Source: Leguminivora glycinivorella
Taxonomy: Eukaryota; Arthropoda; Insecta; Lepidoptera; Tortricidae
Reading direction: 5' to 3'
Assembly (NCBI RefSeq): GCF_023078275.1
Contig: NC_062998.1
Location: 15,513,916 to 15,577,915 of the forward strand
Length of the DNA: 64,000 bases
Shown here: piece by piece, positions 57,113 through 64,000 of the stretch
Layout of the letters: every line of letters begins with the position of its first letter
Position numbering within the stretch: position 1 is the first letter of the stretch
Position numbers and translations under genes: made by a program
Notes under the pieces: generated by a model
What the model was told of the DNA's origin: nothing
Seen by the model: only the letters and a program-made list of their open reading frames with translations
Databases searched by the model: none

Positions 57113-57846
57113 AGCATAGTCACGCGCTACCCGCGAATTGTCAGCTCATTGTTGATGAATATAAAATGAAAAGGTTTGAAAGCTTCGAAAATACCAAGTT
57201 GTTTACGATAATATGACACAAGGACAAGTCTAACGTCAATGTCACTGTCACTAATGTCTATGGTAAAGTTGCGTTCCGTTTCACACAATTTCACGAATCT
57301 GTGGAATCACACACGAAATAATTTATAATTTTATAAGCTTACCCTCTATTTTTGGTGGGAACACGAAACGAAATATTTTACACCAAATTAATGAAGAATA
57401 GCTTAAAACACGACAAAACTAAAGCTCCACAGGCTCTTTCCAAGATCCGGTTCGAAGGACCAAATAATAAATGTGCGATAATGTTTAAGCGGACTGTAAA
57501 TTTTGGGTTTTTAATTTTTTGATCGACACAAGGTTATGAACACGAAAAAAAACAGTTATGAGATTACTTCGAAAAAACACCTTGAAATTCAGAGGGAAGG
57601 CAACTAACCTGGGCTTGTAGGATGTAGAAGCTCCTGTGTCAGGCGGCGAGGTCCTCAGAGACCAGATCGTACTCACCAATACTCCAAGGTTACCTGCACG
57701 CCTGATATACCACAGCTCCAGTGTCTTCTTCTTCTGATCTCAAGGCACAGAATCTATTTCTAGCAACTTTTGACTAGTTTAAACACAGCTAATACGAAAA
57801 TTAAATATTCGACGAAAGCGGGCTACAAAATGCAGCTTCCCGCGCG
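57113..57846 (-). other. BEL 5' leader
   Basis: Untranslated region between the 5' LTR and gag. No tRNA-complementary primer-binding site was identified with confidence directly after the LTR. Confidence 0.5.
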
Positions 57847-57953
57847 GAGCTTTTTCGAGCAAGAGAGAGTGACTTGACGCTAATTTTGAACCAGTGTTCT
57901 ATTAGTGTTGCCATTACGAAATATGTATATATATTTTTTTTTAATTCTGAACA
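57847..57953 (-). repeat. BEL 5' LTR
   Basis: On the minus strand it begins TGTTCAGAATT. It differs from the 3' LTR mainly in the T-run length. About 0.73 kb of leader separates it from gag. Confidence 0.8.
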
Positions 57954-58420
57954 GGCTACTTTTTGTCTCTTTCTAACGCGAGCGAAGCCGCGGGCAAAAG
58001 CTAATAGTCATTATAATTAAAATAAACTTTCTTCTCCTTTGTAACCTTCCCAGGTCATGTAATTACGTTCATCTTGTGGTATACCTATACCAAAATATCT
58101 TTTCAGAAAGTTTTAAGTTCTTACCTTAAAATAAAACTTGTTAGTCATACAAACTTTCATCCCCTTTTTTAACCCCCGACAGATGAATATCCAAAAACGC
58201 CAAATATATTTTTCTCCTATTCTTATATTAACTTTTTTCAACAAGTTTCAAGTTCCTAATAACTCAAGATAAATTTGATCTCCATACTATCTTCAATCCT
58301 CTTGTTAAGTAGAATTTTTCAATATTATTTTATATCTCTTGTCAGTTTTCAAACAATAAAACTATAACGGATCATATAAATATGTTTCGCTATACTGGTT
58401 AGGGAACCCTAAAAATTAAA
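57954..58420. repeat. right half of the repeat interrupted by the BEL element, plus continuation
   Basis: GGCTACTTTTTGTCTCTTTC, AACGCGAGCGAAGCCGCGGG and CAAAAGCTAATA, then ACTTTCATCCCC. The left half (ACGGAGCGACGAATTGACGT) lies at 51079 and 49593. Confidence 0.6.
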
Positions 58421-58708
58421 AATCGAGAGGAACACCTTGAGGAATATCCATAATATGAAAAGCTTATGAGTGTAATCTTTATTTACTAAAATAAATGTTA
58501 AAAATACGTCCACCTATTTAGGCTAATACTATTAGATGTGATTGAGCTTAGGTGCTTGTATATTTACTCACAACTATTGTATACAAGGCTTGACACACTC
58601 CCTTCTGCTTCCCGGCACAGAAGGTTTAGCGCTCGTAAGTTTTAGTATATAGCTAAGCGGCTGGTTAGCTGCCTGCCAGGCTGGTGATTTTGCTTTATGA
58701 GCAGAGCT

Positions 58709-58855
58709 TCATTTTTTACTACAAACGGTGCATAACCAAGATATGCCGAGATAAATAATGAGCGCCGATAACACTAATGTAGCTTTGCAGACGAAAGGAC
58801 TATCAAACATGCACGGTGTTTCGCAGGAGCAGGGGATATCTTTACAGCAGCCCAT
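58709..58855 (-). CDS. small cysteine-rich single-pass membrane protein (48 aa), hypothetical
   Basis: ATG at 58855, TGA at 58709. It begins MGCCKDIPCSCETPC, then FDSPFVCK, a hydrophobic helix (ATLVLSALIIYLGISWL) and CTVCSKK. Eight Cys in 48 residues. The MGCC start is a possible acylation site by pattern only. Its layout parallels 48623-48829: CC-C cluster, D-x-P-F, helix, Cys/basic tail. No family is recognised. Confidence 0.4.
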   Translation of the reverse strand: MGCCKDIPCSCETPCMFDSPFVCKATLVLSALIIYLGISWLCTVCSKK

Positions 58856-60047
58856 TCTTATTTATTATTATCATGTATTCGTCTTATGTGTAACAATGGC
58901 CATTATTTTATAAGCATTTTATAACCAGTTTCCTTTAAAGTATACACATATTAATTTCTTCTACGGGCATCCTTAGGTTTATTTAAATTCCATGATTACA
59001 TGGTCCAGCAACGACACTCAATTTAGACATTTTATTCAAAGATAATGGAATTTAGTCCTTAGTCTATGTTTTTTTTTTATTCGTATAATAATTACTTTCT
59101 GCTACCAGGGCACTTTGCCAATGTCAAGCAAAGAGCATTGAATCACTACGTTTTACGCCCGTCGTCACTCCATAGTATGATAATATCATCAAGCAATGAT
59201 TCCCAACATTACGACACAAAAAAAATGCTATCAAATCAAAATGATATCTATTATTAATAGTACTAAAGTCCATTATATTTTGGTAGCAAAAATACATAGA
59301 CAATAGAGTTTCATATTTCCTTAGTCTATGGCCTGACCTACGTGTTTTTTTTTTCAAAACGTCAAGTCGTCAACGTCAAATCTGTCGTAACTTGTTTGAA
59401 TTTTGTAAGTTAAATAAATAATAAAATAACTAAAGTTATTATTGAAATTTCGGGCAAACCAATAAGAAAGTGTGAAATTTGTGATGGTGGCTTGTTTTTG
59501 CCTAGCTTTGCACTGAATATATGCAGGTCGGTAACTAGTATTTTATTATATTTTCGTTTCGAGTTGCTAACAATTACCTACTCATTTAATCAATTTAAAG
59601 TAGTACTTATCATGTACAGTCTACGATTGAAGCGAAAACATTCTGTAAATAAGTTTTTTCGTAAACAAACAAATAACCTAAAATACCAATAGAGTGTGAC
59701 CAACTTATCGATAATCTCTTTATTTCAGATGACGATTATGGGTAATTTTAACAGGTAACGAAGAATCGGCATATTTAACCATCTCCTGTATGAAGATAAT
59801 GTTGGGCAAAGGTTTTCAAGGCTTTTTGCAGTAAATATTAACTTTCCCTGGTAAACATGCAAGAAACACGAAGATTGAAGCAACAAATACTGGCTTATAA
59901 CAAAACTCTTAATTAGGAGGCAGTGCCAAATATTAACGTCAGGCACAGTAAATCATAGGAATTTTCTGCAAACGCCTCAAAATTAGTTCAACTGAGAAGT
60001 GCTGTAAAGTAGTTGAAAAATTACTTCATGTAAAAGAAAAGTGATAG
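58856..60047. other. intergenic AT-rich region
   Basis: Several 60-77 codon frames occur on both strands, but none shows codon bias, domains or splice context. No repeat is clearly recognised. Confidence 0.35.
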
Positions 60048-60222
60048 TAAGAGCTTCAGGTGATGGCCGGAATGGAAACACGTTTTACAGCTGGATTCGG
60101 TTTATTTTTAGCAATAATTAGGAAAAGCGTTGTTTTTCATTCTCCATTTTAAAAATCAAGAGCGTTTGACATAAGCGTTTTGTTATTAACTACTTTCAAG
60201 AAGCGTTTTGCTGTAGGCTTAA
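60048..60222 (-). repeat. terminal direct repeat, left
   Basis: 175 bp, identical by eye to 61947-62121. Identity implies a young insertion or gene conversion. Confidence 0.9.
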
Positions 60223-60684
60223 CTATACTATGACATTCTACTTTTGGAAAAGTTATAATATATTATATTTAATAAAATAACAATGTTTAAAATAATAGAA
60301 AGTCATTAACATTAATAACAATATGATAAACTATAGGCACATTGCCGATCTACTCAAATGACAGAGAGCTATTATAATGTTTCTGTCTCACTCTACGACT
60401 TCGGACTGTAGGCTGTCAAACCTGCAACTACACCAATGTATAATACTAGTCCTATAACTTAGCAAATATCTAACAGTCGGCCTTCCTGATGAAAATTTGT
60501 TTGTCCCTAAACAAAATACTAAATGTTAAATAATTAACAATATCAATTTTATAGATTTAGTTTCACAAATATTAAACAATTTCCACATTAATTAAAATGA
60601 AAACCTAGTTGTAGCTAGTCACAAGTGTTACAACTCCAAATTCAATAATAATTAAGAAACATTGTACTGTAGACTTCACTACTG

Positions 60685-61075
60685 GTTCCAGCCACCCAAC
60701 GACTTCTAGTTCAAACTGCACCGTGGACTACACCAGTTCACAATTGATCTGGCCACCCAACGACTTTCAGCTTAAACTACACCGTGGACTTCACCAAAAC
60801 CATAAGCAACATATCAAATTAATAACATTAACATGACTTTGCATTTACATCTGATCACCCAACGACTTCCAGCTCCAGCTGCACCGTGGACTTCACCAGT
60901 TCACAATTGATCTGGCCACCCAACGACTTCCAGCCTTTACTGCACCGTGGACTTCACCAGAAACCATAAGCGACATATCAAACTAATAACATTAACATAA
61001 CTTTGCATTTACATCTGATCACCCAACGACTTCCAGCTCCAGCTGTACCGTGGACTTCACCAGTTCACAATTGAA
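60685..61075. repeat. tandem repeat, about 163-bp period made of 61 + 102 bp subunits
   Basis: CACCCAACGACTT starts at 60693, 60754, 60856, 60917 and 61020, giving spacings of 61, 102, 61 and 103. Each copy continues to CACCGTGGACTTCACCA. Confidence 0.9.
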
Positions 61076-61919
61076 TTTTGTTTTGTTCAGGTTTAATATA
61101 GCTACTCATAAAGTTCATAAAATCTTGAAAAGTTAACTGACCAGAAGCATTTGGCACACTTTGATCTGCAATGTTACTCGTATTATCCTGAGCAGCTCTG
61201 TCCTGGTGTTCAGACACACTGATTGGCCACGCTGGTACTATAGGCCCCGCTGATACACCACTTTCTATAAGCTGCAATGTGTGACCCGTGGCTGATGATT
61301 TCATACCTGACCCGGCCTCCACGCCTGTATGCATTGATGTTACCTCTGGATATGTATGTTGCACTACCGATGGGGCTTGCCTAGGTATAGAAGTGTTGTC
61401 TATCATGTGAATACGATAAGGTTCTGTCCTTAATTCCGGTCCTGTAGGATAACCGCAGTTATTCACTGATGCCAACTGAACATTCTTAGCACTTCGTTGC
61501 TCTAAAGTGGTTGTCACTTCTCTAACATGTGTATCTTCTCTATGAACTGGCACTTGAACTGTTGCACGTCTGGCAGAGCTTTCAGTAGGCGTGTGTGAAG
61601 ATTTCAAGCTTTGCTGTCTTTGGGGTGTCTCATATGTATTAATAATATCACTGTTTCTTCGTTGGTGTGGCTTGCTTTTACGAAGCTTCTTGCTCCTAAA
61701 CACAACTGTTGATGAATCCGTATCGGAACTACTTCGATATCTTTTGCTAGAATTTCGACTTTCCGAAGTATTCCTCCGATACCGTTTGGATGTAGCACGC
61801 TGGCGTGAACGACTTCTTCGCAAAGAAGGTACATTTTCGTCTGTACTGGGGGTCTTAGACCTGGATCTAGTGCGACGATGCTCACGATGACGCCCCTTAC
61901 GATCGCGCTTTTTCTTCAT
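61065..61919 (-). CDS. Arg/Ser-rich protein, 284 aa, of an LTR-like element
   Basis: The ATG at 61919 follows the terminal repeat by 27 nt. The first 100 residues are basic and RS-rich (HREHRRTRSRSKT, SLRRSRSRQRATSKRYRRN). The middle is Ser/Thr/Pro/Gln-rich, and the end is FQDFMNFMSSYIKPEQNKIQ. No zinc knuckle, protease or RT was found. It may be a gag-like or nucleic-acid-binding protein, but the family is not recognised. The RS composition also occurs in splicing factors, but there is no RRM. Confidence 0.6.
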   Translation of the reverse strand: MKKKRDRKGRHREHRRTRSRSKTPSTDENVPSLRRSRSRQRATSKRYRRNTSESRNSSKRYRSSSDTDSSTVVFRSKKLRKSKPHQRRNSDIINTYETPQRQQSLKSSHTPTESSARRATVQVPVHREDTHVREVTTTLEQRSAKNVQLASVNNCGYPTGPELRTEPYRIHMIDNTSIPRQAPSVVQHTYPEVTSMHTGVEAGSGMKSSATGHTLQLIESGVSAGPIVPAWPISVSEHQDRAAQDNTSNIADQSVPNASGQLTFQDFMNFMSSYIKPEQNKIQL

Positions 61920-61946
61920 TTTCTTTAATGTTCAGACCACTTCTGA

Positions 61947-62121
61947 TAAGAGCTTCAGGTGATGGCCGGAATGGAAACACGTTTTACAGCTGGATTCGGT
62001 TTATTTTTAGCAATAATTAGGAAAAGCGTTGTTTTTCATTCTCCATTTTAAAAATCAAGAGCGTTTGACATAAGCGTTTTGTTATTAACTACTTTCAAGA
62101 AGCGTTTTGCTGTAGGCTTAA
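61947..62121 (-). repeat. terminal direct repeat, right (5' in element orientation)
   Basis: Directly inside it on the minus strand is TCAGAAGTGGTCTGAAC, a candidate primer-binding site (untested), then the ORF start 27 nt in. Confidence 0.9.
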
Positions 62122-62650
62122 GAGCGTTATAACATTTCGGCGTCGGGCGAAATTAGGTATTTTACCCGCCGCGCGAGCCCAATATGCCGACCCTTTCTAG
62201 CACGTCTTATCACTCGCTCGCACTACAATAATGGACAAAACAATCTTGATCCTTTCTATGGAATTTTGATAACAACCACAATCTACTATCTCGATATAAA
62301 CTTTTGGTTTCTAATAAACATTATTTTGTACGAAAATACGAGAATATAGCGCGAAATAATATCAATTATGTTAAAATTTATTTAAAAAATTAAAGTAATA
62401 ATTATAAAAGTAGATCCCATCCCAAATATTTGCTTTTGTTATATGATAAGTATTAGAGTAAAGTATATATTAATATGATGATAAAATAAGACAAATACAA
62501 TTCTAATTACTTCAAGGTGGAGCTCAGGGTCTGATGATGGAGCCAGATGGTGGTCACCAATACCAATGAACAATATGACTATACAACTTCGTGGTTTACA
62601 TGTCATTCTAGCATTTTCACTTTCACATTTCAAGTGCATATACCACGAGT
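62122..62650. other. spacer between the LTR-like element and the satellite
   Basis: Nothing coding. A short CG-rich patch is at about 62138-62185. No repeat recognised. Confidence 0.35.
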
Positions 62651-62654
62651 ATAG

Positions 62655-63922
62655 GTTTTCGGGTGTGCTGATTTAAAAATTAATGACCGATTTGGAATCT
62701 GACATTGCTGACTGTCACTTTGACACAAAAGTCATCATGGGTGTCGTAAAATAGGTTTTAGGGGGTGCTGATTCCAAAATTAATGACCAATGTGGAATCT
62801 GACATTGCTGACTGTCACTTTGACACAAAAGTCGTCATGGGTGTCGTCAAATAGGTTTGCGGGGGTGCTGATTCCAAAATTAATGAACAATGTGGAATCT
62901 GACATTGCTGACTGTCACTTTGACACAAAAGTCGTCATGGGTGTCGTAAAATAGGTTTGCGGGGGTGCTGATTCCAAAATTAATGAACAATGTGGAATCT
63001 GACATTGCTGACTGTCACTTTGACACAAAAGTCGTCATGGGTGTCGTAAAATAGGTTTTAGGGGGTGCTGATTCCAAAATTAATGACCAATGTGGAATCT
63101 GACATTGCTGACTGTCACTTTGACACAAAAGTCGTCATGGGTGTCGTCAAATAGGTTTGCGGGGGTGCTGATTCCAAAATTAATGAACAATGTGGAATCT
63201 GACATTGCTGACTGTCACTTTGACACAAAAGTCGTCATAGGTGTCGTAAAATTGGTTTTAGGGGGTGCTGATTCCAAAATTAATGACCAATGTGGAATCT
63301 GACATTGCTGACTGTCACTTTGACACAAAAGTCGTCATGGGTGTCGTCAAATAGGTTTGCGGGGGTGCTGATTCCAAAATTAATGAACAATGTGGAATCT
63401 GACATTGCTGACTGTCACTTTGACACAAAAGTCGTCATGGGTGTCGTAAAATTGGTTTTAGGGGTGCTGATTCCAAAAATAATGACCAATGTGGAATCTA
63501 ACATTGCTGACTGCCACTTTGACACAAAAGTCATCATGGGTGTCGTAAAATAGGTTTTAGGGGGTGCTGATTCCAAAAATAATGACTAATGTGGAATCTA
63601 ACATTGCCGACTGTCACTTTGACACAAAAGTCATCATGGGTGTCGTCAAATAGGTTTCCGGAGGTGCTGATTTGAAAATTAATGACCGATTTGTAATCTT
63701 TACATTGCTGACTGTCACTTTGACACAAAAGTCGTCATGGGTGTCGTCAAAAAGGTTTTCGGGGGTGCTGATTCCAAAATTAACGACGATTTTGGAATCT
63801 CACAGTGCTAATTGTCATTTTGACACAAAAGGAATCATGGGTGTAGTCAAATAGTTTTTAGGGGGTACTGATTCCAAAATTAATGAAATGATTTAAAAAG
63901 TAATGACCGATTTGGAACCTGA
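62655..63922 (+). repeat. 100-bp satellite array, about 12-13 direct copies
   Basis: The unit contains GGGGGTGCTGATTCCAAAAT, GGAATCTGACATTGCTGACT and CTGTCACTTTGACACAAAAG, recurring at exactly 100 bp (62761, 62861, 62961, 63061, and so on). Variants TTTA/accaatg and TTGC/aacaatg alternate between 62961 and 63460. The open frames through it are artefacts. Confidence 0.95.
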
Positions 63923-64000
63923 CATTGCACAGTACCCCTGGAAACCTATTTGACGACACCCATAACGACTTTTATGTCAAAGTGACAGTCAGCCATGTCA
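63923..64000 (-). repeat. inverted copy of the satellite, running off the window
   Basis: AAACCTATTTGACGACACCC and AAAGTGACAGTCAGCCATGT are the reverse complement of the unit. Confidence 0.9.

Larger units (their letters stand above)
51137..57953 (-). mobile_element. BEL/Pao LTR retrotransposon
   Basis: About 6.8 kb between two 106-107 bp terminal repeats. It includes gag start, gag end plus pol in one long frame, and a 548-bp foreign repeat in gag. The flanks (GAGTGAC left, GGCTACTTTTTGTCTC right) look like two halves of one common lepidopteran repeat, so the element apparently inserted into it. A clean 5-bp duplication is not visible. A PPT-like GGTGGGCGGTAA precedes the 3' LTR on the minus strand. 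Confidence 0.9.
60048..62121 (-). mobile_element. 2.07-kb LTR-like element encoding only an Arg/Ser-rich protein
   Basis: Identical 175-bp direct repeats at both ends (60048-60222, 61947-62121) flank one ORF and a tandem-repeat block. The repeats have short inverted ends (TAAGAGC...GGCTTA) and an AATAAA on the minus strand. No RT or integrase is present. It could be a non-autonomous LTR element (TRIM/LARD type). No clean target duplication is seen. Confidence 0.65.

Noticed and set aside
59124..59946. Minus-strand frames of 73-77 codons
   Set aside because: No domain, membrane pattern or splice site that supports a gene.
61604..61885. 93-codon frame opposite/within the RS-protein gene
   Set aside because: It is a shadow of the 61065-61919 ORF in another frame.
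63090..63854. Overlapping 60-87 codon frames in the satellite
   Set aside because: The period of 100 is not a multiple of 3, so the frames recur by repetition only.
62655..64000. CRISPR-like array
   Set aside because: The units are contiguous 100-bp repeats without unique spacers, in a eukaryotic context.

Overview
The window is nuclear DNA from an insect, most likely a moth or butterfly. It is AT-rich and contains spliced genes with GT-AG introns. It is crowded with short palindromic elements, (CTA)n-tailed and (AAATA)n-tailed retroposon ends, a mariner, a BEL/Pao retrotransposon and the dispersed repeat bounded by TTTTTAGGGTTCCG and GGCCGGTTTTT that I associate with Lepidoptera. There is nothing prokaryotic in it.

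The dominant gene is one full-length ABC transporter of subfamily C (ABCC4/MRP4 type, insect lethal(2)03659-like). It lies on the + strand from 4400 to 46525 in 25 coding exons. All exons join in frame into about 1348 residues: an N-terminal cytosolic segment, TMD1, NBD1, linker, TMD2, NBD2. Coding sequence is about 4.0 kb of 42 kb. The introns hold the mariner (26.6-27.9 kb), a pogo-like element inside a LINE 3' end (36.3-38.5 kb), a tRNA-derived palindromic insertion inside a LINE (16.2-17.0 kb) and more than twenty MITE-like palindromes.

Upstream (1-4.4 kb) there is a broken THAP-domain gene fragment, a retroposon tail, a GC-rich hairpin and two MITEs. Downstream (46.5-49 kb) there is a nested pair of palindromic elements, an orphan membrane-protein exon and a small cysteine-rich membrane ORF on the minus strand. 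From 49.0 to 58.0 kb lies a minus-strand BEL/Pao element with a 1548-codon gag-C/pol frame. A 0.55 kb repeat interrupts its gag, and its 3' end is part of a nearly perfect 1.49 kb tandem duplication.

From 58 to 62 kb there is a second small cysteine-rich membrane ORF and a 2.07 kb element with identical 175-bp direct terminal repeats that encodes only a 284-aa Arg/Ser-rich protein. The window ends in a 100-bp satellite (62.65-64.0 kb) that shows dimeric structure and flips orientation near the end.

The transporter is the only gene I can call complete. The best candidates for undescribed biology are the Arg/Ser-rich LTR-like element, the pair of cysteine-rich membrane micro-ORFs and the tRNA-derived palindrome. 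None of these is proven by the sequence alone.
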